Below are positions 1-7,615 of a stretch of DNA of 42,514 nt, in pieces (the stretch's first letter is position 1; each line of letters starts with the position of its first letter). This DNA comes from an uncultured Candidatus Saccharibacteria bacterium. Its GTDB lineage: Bacteria; Patescibacteriota; Saccharimonadia; Saccharimonadales; Saccharimonadaceae. The translations under genes and the position numbers were made by a program. The DNA is taken from positions 1 to 42,514 of the forward strand of contig CAMJSX010000007.1 in the NCBI GenBank assembly GCA_946408595.1. The letters run 5' to 3'. The notes under the pieces were generated by a model. The model was given only the letters and a program-made list of their open reading frames with translations, was not told the DNA's origin and ran no database searches.

Positions 1-288
1 ACTCAACCAGAATTTGGAGACACGAGAAGAGTGCAAGCCGTGGCAAAACTTCTCGATAATCTCGAACCTTGGCTTCGGGAAGCCGCACCAGGCGAGCCTT
101 TAAATATCTTCATCGGTCAAGAAAACCCAATCGGCCGAAATTCCGAAGTCTCTTTAATCATTTCAAAATTCCGCTCACCATTTTCTGATCGAAGCTACAT
201 CGGTGTGCTCGGGCCAACCCGGCAGAATTATTCTCGCGTGATGACCTTAGTACGACACGCTGGCGAAATGTTAGAGGAGATTTTATAA
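1..288 (+). CDS. hrcA: Heat-inducible transcription repressor HrcA (C-terminal part)
   Basis: HrcA represses heat-shock chaperone genes by binding CIRCE operators. Only the last 95 codons lie in the window; the reading frame is open from base 1. The visible residues match the family's C-terminal end: FIGQENP, then a stretch ending in RSYIGVLGPTRQNYSRV. The gene stops (TAA 286-288) directly against the grpE start at 289, so the two are co-transcribed and probably translationally coupled. No CIRCE-like inverted repeat is visible in this window; an operator would lie upstream of the hrcA start. Identity is secure from this conserved tail. Confidence 0.93.
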   Translation, partial: TQPEFGDTRRVQAVAKLLDNLEPWLREAAPGEPLNIFIGQENPIGRNSEVSLIISKFRSPFSDRSYIGVLGPTRQNYSRVMTLVRHAGEMLEEIL

Positions 289-729
289 ATGGAGGATAAA
301 ATGAAAATTAAGAAAAAAGAAGATGAAGCAGCCTTAAAGATTGCCGAACTAACTAACGACTTACAGCGCACGCGAGCGGATTTCGAGAACTTCCGCAAGC
401 AAGTTGAAATGCAAAAGGAAAATGAAAAAAAGTCTGCTCGTCTCGCGACGGTTTATAAAATTTTGCCACTTCTCGACGATTTAGACCGCGCAATCAATAG
501 CTATAAAGAGCTAGAGCCTCTAAAGAAATCTCTAGAAAAATCTTTGCACGAACTAAACTTAGTCAAAATTGACTCAAACGAAGGCGTCGAGTTTAATCCA
601 GACCTGCACAATGCTGTAATGGTTGAAGGCGACGGCGAAAAGGAAATCGTTGCCGAAACCATGCGCCCGGGCTACTACTACGATGGCGAAGTTTTACGCG
701 AAGCCATGGTTAAAGTGAAAAAAGTATAA
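289..729 (+). CDS. grpE: Nucleotide exchange factor GrpE
   Basis: GrpE promotes ADP release from DnaK. The 146-residue product has the expected layout: a charged N-terminal coiled coil (roughly residues 8-50, with RTRADFENFRKQVE), then the four-helix and beta-wing part ending in a block containing PDLHNAVM and RPGYYYDGEVLREAMVKV. Two starts are possible. ATG 289 has GAGGAG 8 nt upstream inside the hrcA end. ATG 301 has its own GGAGG at 291-295, 5 nt upstream. I give the longer form, but both could be used. Unlike the common hrcA-grpE-dnaK order, dnaK does not follow; an exported protein gene does. Function is well supported, the exact start less so. Confidence 0.93.
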   Translation: MEDKMKIKKKEDEAALKIAELTNDLQRTRADFENFRKQVEMQKENEKKSARLATVYKILPLLDDLDRAINSYKELEPLKKSLEKSLHELNLVKIDSNEGVEFNPDLHNAVMVEGDGEKEIVAETMRPGYYYDGEVLREAMVKVKKV

Positions 730-743
730 TTTTAAATCGCGAA

Positions 744-798
744 AGTATGTTTTTAAAACTTGTGAGTATGTTTTTGGAACTTAAAAGTATGTTATAAT
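744..798 (+). promoter_or_regulatory. Extended -10 promoter with three 21-bp-spaced direct repeats
   Basis: AGTATG occurs at 744, 765 and 786, exactly 21 bp apart. The first two copies continue TTTTT and then AAAACTT or GGAACTT. The third continues as AGTATGTTATAAT, which is an extended -10 element (TGTTATAAT, hexamer 793-798). This is the likely promoter of the gene starting near 826, with a leader of about 20 nt. No strong -35 is seen; TTTTTG at 771-776 is a weak candidate. The two upstream copies could be operator half-sites or decayed promoter copies. Confidence 0.6.
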
Positions 799-825
799 GG
801 TTATGTAATAAAAAGTAGAATAATT

Positions 826-2445
826 GTGGTGAAAACTAAAAAAACAGCATTTATCCGCATATCGCTATTTTTCATTCTTTTTTCTGGCCTCGTTCAATCT
901 ATTCCTGCTTCCGCTGACGAAAGTGTCATCACTACAGTTAAACTCAGTATCCCAGTCTCCTGTTCACTCTCTGGTACTGGTATGAATTCTCACACTGCTG
1001 AAATAGTTAATGGTAGGACCACAGAAAATATTGGTCTTACCACCATCAAAGCTTATTGCAACGATACTTCAGGTTTTGCTATTTATGCTATTGGCTATAC
1101 TGATAATACCTATGGCAAAACTGTTCTCGCTGATTCATTGCTAGGCAGTTCTCACGATATTGCTACATCTAGCACTGTCGTAGATGCTACATCATCATGG
1201 TCCATGAAACTTGCAGCTACGCCTGGAACCTATGTGCCAATCATTGCAGGTTCATCCGCAGATAACCTAAAACAAACCGGTGATCCAGACTTCTCATCTT
1301 ACCAAGCAGTACCTGCAAGCTATGCTAAAGTGGCTTATCGTACTTCATCTACCGACATAGGTTCTAGTGCAACAGGATCAATACTCACTACTACCTACAA
1401 AGTCCATATCTCTCCTACTCAAGCTGCTGGAAATTATGTTGGGCAAGTGAAATATACGTTGGTGCACCCACATACGTCTCCAGAACTACATGAATGCAAC
1501 TCAGCGGGCACTACCATTTCTACTATTTATTGTATGCAAGATATCACCAGCTCCAACAAATCTACCATCCTAGCTTCCATGACCGAAGGCCAAGCCTACA
1601 CTTTAAAAGACTCTCGTGATAAAGAAATGTATTACATAGCCAAACTTAAAGACGGCAACATTTGGATGCTAGACAATCTAAGACTAGATTTATCTAAAGC
1701 CGTCCCAAGCTATACTAGCAGCGACAAAATTACCTTAACAAGCAGTAACACCAATGCTTCAGAACAAGCCATTTCATGTCTTCTCACAGGTTCTTATAAT
1801 AGTAGCACCTGCACACTACCTTATGCCGCCACTGGACTCACAGCCGAAACGCCAAGTGGTGGCAGTTGGTCTAGCTCTGGTGACCAGCCATCCATCTCGA
1901 CCGGCGGTTCTTGTCATTACGATAATGGTTGCACCAATATTCCAGATCCTACTAGCTGGGACAAAGACACAGTAGTATCAAACACACTGGGGTCTGGTAG
2001 TGGTAAAATCGGCGTGTTGTATAACTATTGCGCCGCTAGTGCAGGCTCATATTGTTATATTGGTTATGGTGCTCAAATTACTGATCCAAATCCAAATTCA
2101 ATATTAGATGTAGAAGACGATGTTTGCCCAACCGGTTGGCGCATGCCGACAAGTTCAGCTAACGGTGAGTACCAAGATCTTTATAATGAATATGCCAGTG
2201 ACTCGCCCGATCAACTAACGGCCTTCCGCACCGCGCTTTCTGTAACCTACGCAGGATATAATATGGGCGGATATACTGGAGCCGGCGTAAGTGGCGCAGT
2301 CTGGTCTTCAACTTGGGGTAGTAATTACGAAATGTATTCGATGGTATTCGCCCTCAATAATGATTACGCAAGTATGTCGGCAATAAGTAGTGCACCACAT
2401 TCCCACCGTGTCAGTGGTCAATCCGTCCGCTGTATTGTTAAATAA
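826..2445 (+). CDS. Exported surface protein with C-terminal FISUMP domain (paralogue 1)
   Basis: This 539-residue protein starts with GTG 826 (or the adjacent GTG 829; no Shine-Dalgarno is visible). A signal peptide covers about residues 8-30 (hydrophobic run, then SIPASADES). Residues about 35-220 form a module shared with the genes at 2501 and 25861 (IPVSCSLSGTG, YAIGYTDNTYGKTVL, a segment ending VKYTLVHP). The C-terminal half is a Fib_succ_major (FISUMP, TIGR02145) domain: LKDGNIWMLDNL, DVCPTGWRMPT, AVWSSTW and the terminal RVSGQSVRCIVK. FISUMP domains have a C-type-lectin-like fold and are usually extracellular. No LPXTG-like end or C-terminal membrane helix is present, so the mode of surface attachment is unknown. 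An extracellular binding role is inference. Confidence 0.75.
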   Translation: MVKTKKTAFIRISLFFILFSGLVQSIPASADESVITTVKLSIPVSCSLSGTGMNSHTAEIVNGRTTENIGLTTIKAYCNDTSGFAIYAIGYTDNTYGKTVLADSLLGSSHDIATSSTVVDATSSWSMKLAATPGTYVPIIAGSSADNLKQTGDPDFSSYQAVPASYAKVAYRTSSTDIGSSATGSILTTTYKVHISPTQAAGNYVGQVKYTLVHPHTSPELHECNSAGTTISTIYCMQDITSSNKSTILASMTEGQAYTLKDSRDKEMYYIAKLKDGNIWMLDNLRLDLSKAVPSYTSSDKITLTSSNTNASEQAISCLLTGSYNSSTCTLPYAATGLTAETPSGGSWSSSGDQPSISTGGSCHYDNGCTNIPDPTSWDKDTVVSNTLGSGSGKIGVLYNYCAASAGSYCYIGYGAQITDPNPNSILDVEDDVCPTGWRMPTSSANGEYQDLYNEYASDSPDQLTAFRTALSVTYAGYNMGGYTGAGVSGAVWSSTWGSNYEMYSMVFALNNDYASMSAISSAPHSHRVSGQSVRCIVK

Positions 2446-2462
2446 CACCGTTAAAAAAGCTC

Positions 2463-2491
2463 TTGCATTTTCTTAAAAAATAAATTACAAT
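2463..2491 (+). promoter_or_regulatory. Promoter of FISUMP paralogue 2 (leaderless geometry)
   Basis: TTGCAT (2463-2468), a 17-bp spacer and TACAAT (2486-2491) are followed after 9 nt by ATG 2501. A start point near 2498-2501 leaves essentially no leader. The same -10, spacer length and 9-nt distance recur before the paralogue at 25861. Confidence 0.7.
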
Positions 2492-2500
2492 AAAACCATT

Positions 2501-4228
2501 ATGGTAATGCATAAAAAACGCAGTATTAGTGTATGCTTATCAGCTGTTTTGTTGTTTTTGACTTGCATGTCTGTAATAATTCTAACTACTTCTAAAGCAT
2601 CAGCCCAAGCTTCTAGTTCTGGTTCACTCCCAACTCCCACAACCGACATCATCGACGTAATCACCATCAACGTCCCAGTCTCCTGTTCTATGTCCGCTTC
2701 TGGTACAGATTCACATACAGCAAATGTAAACAATGGCCAAACCACAGGCAATATTGGTACTACTAACCTCAAAGTAATATGTAATGATAACTCAGGCTAT
2801 GCTATCTATGCCATAGGCTATACTGATGATACCTATGGAAAAACTGTACTTACTAGCTCAGCACTTGGTTCTACTCATGATATTACCACTGCAACAACTG
2901 TTAACACTGGTACTTCTTCCTGGGCCATGAAACTAGCAGCAGTATCAGGAACCTATGCTCCAATCATTGCTGGTTCAACTGGAGACTCATTAAAAGTAAC
3001 TGGTGATCCAGATTTCTCAGACTATACAGCTGTACCAGAAGAATATACTAAAGTAGCTTACTACATTTCTTCTACTGACACAGGCAATAATGCTACTGGT
3101 TCTAATCTCACTACTACCTATAGAGCTTACATTTCGCCAAGTCAACCTGCTGGAACCTACATAGGGCAAGTAAAATACACCCTAGTTCATCCATATACTG
3201 CACCAGAACCAGTAGTCTGTCATCCAGAAGGTACTACCATTGCTACTATTTCCTGTATGCAAGATGTCAGTTCATCTAATGTAGCTACTATTCTAGCCTC
3301 CATGACTGAAGGTCAACAATACACCTTAGCAGATTCTCGTGATAGTAAAGAATACAAAGTTGCAAAACTAAGAGACGGTAACCTTTGGATGACCCAGAAC
3401 CTAGACCATGACATTGTCTCTACTTCTGGCTTCTATACTAACGAAAACACTGACATTGGTTACAACACCACTACTGGCGAATATGACACTGCTACTTGGA
3501 CACCAAGCACAGCTACCTATCCGTCATACAACCACACTTGGAATATGTCAACTACCACTCCAGAATCTTATGACCCAGGCGACCTTTATTGGAATGGTAC
3601 CGAAAGCGACTTTACTGATTGGGATACCTACTATAATAGCTGCGACTACAGTAGCAGTGTTCCAGTCTGTGACGAATCCTTAAACCCAATCTCTACCTAC
3701 ACCTCCTCTACTGGCACTGCACAATATCATCTAGGAAACTATTATAACTGGACTGCCGCACTGGCTATGAACGATAGCTCATCATATACCGTTTCTGGTA
3801 CTCTCATAGAACAATCCATCTGCCCAGCCGGCTGGACTCTGCCAAGAATTGGTACTGGTGACGATACCTTCTATGCCCTATTTAATGAATATAGCTTTAC
3901 CGAAAGTAGTTACACAGACACTGATAATGATGGCGTACATGATGCAGGTGAGAATGCCCTATGGACTAGCCCGACTTTATTCACCGCTGGTGGCAGCTAC
4001 GGTGGCCTGCTAGACGATGTTGGGTACGACGGCGGCTTCTGGTCCCCTGTTGTCAACCGTTCGTACAACGCCAGGTACGCGTTCTTCGACGTGGGTGGCT
4101 ACGTCAACCCGTCCGACCGCGACGATCGTGTCAGCGGTAGCTCCGTGCGCTGTGTGGCTCGGCCTGTTTCCTCTACTACTTCAGAGTCTGGTGGCGGCGG
4201 TGGTGGCCCCGAGGGGCCTAGCGACTAG
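2501..4228 (+). CDS. Exported surface protein with FISUMP domain and DGR-like variable end (paralogue 2)
   Basis: A 575-residue exported protein. The N-terminus (MVMHKKRSISVCLS) and signal peptide nearly match the paralogue at 25861, followed by the shared module (about residues 45-240). The FISUMP part shows LRDGNLWMTQNLDHD, ICPAGWTLPR and VSGSSVRCVA. After it comes a short tail with six consecutive glycines and PEGPSD. From about base 4005 to 4172 the DNA switches from AT-rich, ACT/TCT-type codons to GC-rich NNC codons. This segment encodes the FISUMP ligand-facing end (GGFWSPVVNRSYNARYAFF, then VNPSDRDDRVSGSS), which is the part diversified in DGR target proteins. No reverse transcriptase or template repeat lies in this window. 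ATG 2507 is an alternative start. No Shine-Dalgarno is present; the promoter implies a leaderless mRNA. Confidence 0.75.
   Translation: MVMHKKRSISVCLSAVLLFLTCMSVIILTTSKASAQASSSGSLPTPTTDIIDVITINVPVSCSMSASGTDSHTANVNNGQTTGNIGTTNLKVICNDNSGYAIYAIGYTDDTYGKTVLTSSALGSTHDITTATTVNTGTSSWAMKLAAVSGTYAPIIAGSTGDSLKVTGDPDFSDYTAVPEEYTKVAYYISSTDTGNNATGSNLTTTYRAYISPSQPAGTYIGQVKYTLVHPYTAPEPVVCHPEGTTIATISCMQDVSSSNVATILASMTEGQQYTLADSRDSKEYKVAKLRDGNLWMTQNLDHDIVSTSGFYTNENTDIGYNTTTGEYDTATWTPSTATYPSYNHTWNMSTTTPESYDPGDLYWNGTESDFTDWDTYYNSCDYSSSVPVCDESLNPISTYTSSTGTAQYHLGNYYNWTAALAMNDSSSYTVSGTLIEQSICPAGWTLPRIGTGDDTFYALFNEYSFTESSYTDTDNDGVHDAGENALWTSPTLFTAGGSYGGLLDDVGYDGGFWSPVVNRSYNARYAFFDVGGYVNPSDRDDRVSGSSVRCVARPVSSTTSESGGGGGGPEGPSD
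4005..4172 (+). other. Candidate DGR variable region (VR) in the FISUMP domain
   Basis: GC-rich segment at the 3' end of an otherwise AT-rich gene, dominated by codons ending in C (GTC AAC, TAC AAC GCC, TTC TTC GAC, GAC CGC GAC, GTC AGC). Related FISUMP ends typically read like VNPSNNNNR-NG-SVRC. Here the Asn positions read D, R, D, D and S, each reachable from an AAC/AAT template by changing only A. A perfect inverted repeat, GGCCCC-GA-GGGGCC, lies 33 nt downstream (4205-4218). In the Bordetella phage DGR a hairpin just downstream of the VR is needed for homing. The boundaries are estimates. Confidence 0.5.
4205..4218. repeat. Perfect inverted repeat GGCCCCGAGGGGCC just 3' of the candidate VR
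   Basis: The 14-bp palindrome sits in the Gly-rich tail codons and can fold as a 5-bp stem with a CGAG loop. It stands out in an AT-rich neighbourhood and may be a homing hairpin or a transcription pause/termination element; it is not followed by a U-tract. Confidence 0.45.
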
Positions 4229-4286
4229 TCTCACTTTTTCCAGTATTTTCCCCTCCCGTTTTTCCGAAAGATTTAGCCTAGACTTA

Positions 4287-4314
4287 TTGCAAAATTCCCA
4301 AAAAGTGATAAAAT
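4287..4314 (+). promoter_or_regulatory. Promoter of the bL25 gene
   Basis: TTGCAA (4287-4292), a 16-bp spacer and TGA-TAAAAT (hexamer 4309-4314), then a leader with AAAAGGA before ATG 4342. Confidence 0.6.
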
Positions 4315-4341
4315 AGTAGAAATTAGTAGAAAAGGATTAAA

Positions 4342-5034
4342 ATGGCTGAATATAAGTTGAGCCTAGAAAAGCGTGAGCTGACAGGCAAAAAATTAAAGGT
4401 TTTAAGAGCTAGTGGGTTAATTCCATCAGTTATTTATGGTGGCAAGGAACCGGTCCTAGCAGCTTCTGAATATGTCGCAACTGAAAAAGTTTTGGGACAA
4501 GCTGGTTATCACTCACCAGTCGATCTTGATGTCGCTGGTAAAAAACATCTTGCTATTGTGAAGGATGTCCAAATCGATCCAGTCTCCCGCAGGATTGTAA
4601 ACATTGAATTCCAAGCAATTTCTGCAAACGAAGTCGTCGAAGCTACCACCCCAATCGTAATTGTCAATTTCGAAGCATCCGAAGCTTCCAAGATTTATCA
4701 CTTCGCTTTGACTCAATCAATGGAAGAAATTGATGTGAAAGCCAAACCAGCCGATCTTCCAAAAGAACTCACCATTGATGCCACGAATTTGAAAGAAGTT
4801 GATGATAAATTAACGATTAAAGACATCATCCTTCCAAACGGCGTTGAATTCGCCGACAAGGAAATGGATGCCGAGCAAGTTGTCGCTTCGCTCTATGATC
4901 CAGCCGCTGAAGCTGCTGCTCGTGAAGCCGAAGCTGCCGCTGCTGCTGCCGAAGCACCAGTTGATGCCGCCGATGTACCATCTGATAATGGCTCTAAGCC
5001 AGAAGAAGAAGCACCAGAAAAATCAGCTGAATAA
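4342..5034 (+). CDS. rplY: Large ribosomal subunit protein bL25 (long CTC/TL5 form)
   Basis: This 230-residue protein binds 5S rRNA in the large subunit. The N-terminal L25 domain (about residues 1-90) opens with LEKRELTGKKLKVLRASGLIPSVIYG and includes KDVQIDPVSRRIVNIEF. A C-terminal TL5 beta-domain follows (about 95-185, with ADLPKELTIDATNLKEVDDKLTIKDI split across it). The tail is rich in Ala and Glu and probably disordered. AAAAGGA lies upstream of ATG 4342. The stop (5032-5034) directly abuts the stop of the convergent aldolase gene, so the likely terminator (5061-5090) sits inside that gene's coding sequence. Confidence 0.93.
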   Translation: MAEYKLSLEKRELTGKKLKVLRASGLIPSVIYGGKEPVLAASEYVATEKVLGQAGYHSPVDLDVAGKKHLAIVKDVQIDPVSRRIVNIEFQAISANEVVEATTPIVIVNFEASEASKIYHFALTQSMEEIDVKAKPADLPKELTIDATNLKEVDDKLTIKDIILPNGVEFADKEMDAEQVVASLYDPAAEAAAREAEAAAAAAEAPVDAADVPSDNGSKPEEEAPEKSAE

Positions 5035-6810
5035 TTATAAGACTTCAGAATTTGCGATAAGCCTGCCAAGAAAAGCTTGGCGGGCTTTTTCACTGTTTTC
5101 ATTATTACCATTCCAAGCGTAAAGCGCCGGATCTTGCAAAGCGCGCGCGAACGAGAAAGTCACTGGCCAAGGGAATGGCCCGTTTTTCAAAACCTCCGCA
5201 AGGTTTAAAGTCGCCTGCTCAGGAGTTTGGCCACCAGACAAGAAAACTACGCCAGCTAGTTCTTCAGGCACATGATTTTTTAGCACTTCAGCAGTAAATT
5301 GGCCCACCTCTTCCGGCGTAGACTGGACTTCGTATTGTTTGCCAGCCAGAACCATATTCACCTTCAAAAGACAGGCCTTCAGATTCACATGGTGATTCTT
5401 TAGCTCTTCAAAGAGGCAATCTAGTATTTTACTGGTCGCGGCAATACTCTCCTCAACAGTATAATAACCATCATAAACCACTTCTGGCTCCACAATTGGC
5501 ACCAAACCCGCCGATTGACAATCCTTAGCGTATTCAGCGAGAATCCGGCAGTTTTCCGAAATCGCCATATCAGAAGGGTTAGCATTAAAAGCTGCCCGCC
5601 ACTTAGCAAACCGAAGCCCCATTTCGTAGTATTCGCGGAGACGTTTTTTCAAATCATCAAGACCTTTAGTGTAGGTTTCTTCAGAATTATTGAATTTTAG
5701 AAGACCTTGATCGACTTTTATCCCCGGAATAATACGACGAGAAATCAAATAATCTGGGATCGACTGCCCATCATCCGCAAAATCACGCGCGGTTTCATCG
5801 AAGAGAATCACACCACTGACGTATTTCTCAATATCTGGCGTCGAGAAGAAAATATTTCGGTAATCATGACGGTTTTTAAAATTATCCTCAATTTCGAGTT
5901 TCTCAAATTTCTTTTTGATTGAACCACCAGACTCATCGGCGGCGAGGATGCCTTTTTTCGGCGCCACAAGACTTGCCGCGATTAACTCAAGATCTTCCTC
6001 GGGCAGGGAAAGAAGAGATTTCAACTCTTCAAGGTTCAAAACGGAATCAAGATTGGCGTTTTCTACATTGGTGCGTGCCATTTTAAGCCCATCTTCCACC
6101 GTATTTCCAAGCAAGAAACTTCCCAGAATCGTGGCCGAGAGAATTGAATACGTAGAGAGATGAGTGAGTTTATCAACACGTTCAACCGTAATTTTCTCAG
6201 TGATGTCCTTAAACCGTAGTGTTTTTTCAGTCAAATAAATAGTTTTTTCAGGATCGAACTTTTCATCAGGTTGTTCTTCGGTAAAAACAAGGGTTGCACG
6301 ATGGCTCAAGTCATTTAAATACTGATTAGTGCTATCTTTGAGATAAACTACAAGCTTGGTATTCTGATGATTCTCAAGATACTCGGCAATCTTAGACGCC
6401 GCCACCTGATCAAGATGGGCTGAACGATCTATATAAATATAGTCGACAGGGTTTTCAGGAGCAACAAATGAGGTTTTCTCAAATTCGCTGGTCGTAAAAT
6501 AAGACACACTATCATCAGAAATCAATATATAACGGTAGATTTTAGTAAAAACCCCACTAGGCGCATCGTCATTTTGGAGTTTAAAATCAGAGCCAGAAAT
6601 AGAGGCGGAAAGCCCCATTTGCTCTAACACTTGCAAGGAAATCGCCGCCCCACCAAAACTACTATGGCGATTATAAAAGTGGTGCTCAGAAGCATTAAAA
6701 CCTAGATTCAGCCATTTAGTATGGTTTTTGTCAGTTTCGAAATCCTCAGTCCGGTTGTCTAAATTAAGATAAATGTCTTTTAAGACATTGCCCACTATCA
6801 AAATATTCAT
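5035..6810 (-). CDS. Class I fructose-bisphosphate aldolase fused to a degenerate PfkB-like domain
   Basis: A 591-residue fusion. Residues about 1-265 have a ribokinase/PfkB layout (MNILIVGNVLKDIYLN at the start, SSFGGAAISLQVLEQMG near 51-66). The catalytic motif near the end of that fold, normally TGAGD, reads THLST at 217-221, so the catalytic Asp is missing. Residues about 266-591 are a class I FBA: ILAADESGGS (288-297), GIKVDQG (363-369), KWRAAF (403-408), the Schiff-base lysine in ACLLKVN (K483) and LSGGQTP (524-530). The aldolase residues are intact, so fructose-1,6-bisphosphate cleavage to DHAP and GAP is expected, feeding the tpiA product upstream. The start ATG 6810 lies exactly 6 nt after an extended -10 that overlaps the stop of the preceding gene. 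Whether the N-terminal domain binds a sugar phosphate or ATP is unknown. Confidence 0.9.
   Translation of the reverse strand: MNILIVGNVLKDIYLNLDNRTEDFETDKNHTKWLNLGFNASEHHFYNRHSSFGGAAISLQVLEQMGLSASISGSDFKLQNDDAPSGVFTKIYRYILISDDSVSYFTTSEFEKTSFVAPENPVDYIYIDRSAHLDQVAASKIAEYLENHQNTKLVVYLKDSTNQYLNDLSHRATLVFTEEQPDEKFDPEKTIYLTEKTLRFKDITEKITVERVDKLTHLSTYSILSATILGSFLLGNTVEDGLKMARTNVENANLDSVLNLEELKSLLSLPEEDLELIAASLVAPKKGILAADESGGSIKKKFEKLEIEDNFKNRHDYRNIFFSTPDIEKYVSGVILFDETARDFADDGQSIPDYLISRRIIPGIKVDQGLLKFNNSEETYTKGLDDLKKRLREYYEMGLRFAKWRAAFNANPSDMAISENCRILAEYAKDCQSAGLVPIVEPEVVYDGYYTVEESIAATSKILDCLFEELKNHHVNLKACLLKVNMVLAGKQYEVQSTPEEVGQFTAEVLKNHVPEELAGVVFLSGGQTPEQATLNLAEVLKNGPFPWPVTFSFARALQDPALYAWNGNNENSEKARQAFLGRLIANSEVL
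5061..5090 (+). terminator. Intrinsic terminator of bL25, inside the 3' end of the aldolase gene
   Basis: GCCTGCCAAG / CTTGGCGGGC forms a 10-bp stem (one G-U pair) around 5061-5085, followed by TTTTT at 5086-5090. On the minus strand the same bases encode the end of the aldolase (around AFLGRL). Confidence 0.8.
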
Positions 6811-6816
6811 GCTTAT

Positions 6817-6822
6817 ATTATA
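6817..6822 (-). promoter_or_regulatory. Extended -10 promoter of the aldolase fusion gene
   Basis: On the minus strand TGA-TATAAT is followed by 6 nt and ATG 6810, placing the A of ATG at +1. The hexamer overlaps the TAA stop of the upstream PMM-like gene. TTGCGT 16 bp upstream (6839-6844) is a possible -35. Confidence 0.65.
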
Positions 6823-7582
6823 TCACGCCAAGAATGCCACGCAAGGCGTAGGCAGTATCTTCATGATTCCTAACCGTGATAGTATCAATCCCCATTTCCA
6901 CCACTGGATAATCGTTGCCACCCGGCTGTGTCATATCACCGAAATACAAAATATCAGACTTTTCTACGTGAAGTTCTTCTAAAAGATGCGTCATGCCAAA
7001 AACTTTGTTCATGCCAGGAATCATAGCGTTTATAGAGGTAGTTCCGCCAATCTCATAACCAAATTCTGGCGCCAGCTCCTTACAACGCGCAACGATTTTT
7101 TCACGTTTCTTGCAATCTGGGTCCCAGGCATACTTAGCCTCGGTACCAGCCTTTTGCCCAAGCGCCGAAAAAGTCACTTGAGAAAGCCGGTTCTCGATAA
7201 TCTCATCACCAGGCGCTAGTTTATCCTCCTCCCAGAATCCGAGCTCGCGAGCGGCCTTTTCCATAGTTTCACTGATTTTTGCCACCTGTTCATCGGTCAA
7301 AGGATAATTATAAACCTGTTCCCAATCGGTACCATTATGTCGGTAATACTGCGTTCCTTGTGCCACAAACAGATGTAAATGCTTCAAAGCCTCCTTCGTC
7401 ACGCCTCGGTCTTCCATACGGTTGACGATTTGCACCAAGAATTGGTCAAATTTCTGGCCAGAAATCGGGCAGATTTCGAAATGTTCAAGGCACTTAATCA
7501 AAAGATCCGCGATGTCGTCGGTAATCGGGGTTTTGGCCACATTTAATGTTTGATCTATATCGAATGCTAATACTTTTTTCAT
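6818..7582 (-). CDS. HAD-superfamily phosphomannomutase-like protein (eukaryotic PMM type)
   Basis: A 254-residue HAD-IIB protein. The nucleophile motif DIDQT is at residues 8-12. Later segments match the PMM2/PMM1 family: ENRLSQVTFSALGQKA, GGTTSINAMIPGMNK and FGDMTQPGGNDYPV. The expected reaction is mannose-6-P/mannose-1-P (or glucose phosphate) isomerisation by phosphotransfer, but a phosphatase role cannot be excluded. I start at ATG 7582 because MKKVLAFDIDQT is the natural HAD beginning and an extended -10 lies 9 nt upstream; a longer open frame to 7684 would cross the divergent tpiA start. It is followed after 7 nt by the aldolase fusion gene. Its promoter is back-to-back with that of tpiA. 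Confidence 0.82.
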   Translation of the reverse strand: MKKVLAFDIDQTLNVAKTPITDDIADLLIKCLEHFEICPISGQKFDQFLVQIVNRMEDRGVTKEALKHLHLFVAQGTQYYRHNGTDWEQVYNYPLTDEQVAKISETMEKAARELGFWEEDKLAPGDEIIENRLSQVTFSALGQKAGTEAKYAWDPDCKKREKIVARCKELAPEFGYEIGGTTSINAMIPGMNKVFGMTHLLEELHVEKSDILYFGDMTQPGGNDYPVVEMGIDTITVRNHEDTAYALRGILGVI

Positions 7583-7591
7583 AATACTTTT

Positions 7592-7609
7592 ATTATAGCA
7601 TGGTATAAT
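7592..7609. promoter_or_regulatory. Back-to-back divergent extended -10 promoters (PMM-like gene / tpiA)
   Basis: Minus strand: TGC-TATAAT with hexamer 7592-7597, 9 nt before ATG 7582. Plus strand: TGG-TATAAT with hexamer 7604-7609, 6 nt before ATG 7616. Only 6 bp separate the hexamers, so two polymerases could hardly occupy both at once. Confidence 0.7.
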
Positions 7610-7615
7610 GAGGTT

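Noticed and set aside
4229-4341. DGR template repeat next to the candidate variable region
   Set aside because: The 113-bp intergenic stretch has no similarity to 4005-4172; any template must lie elsewhere.
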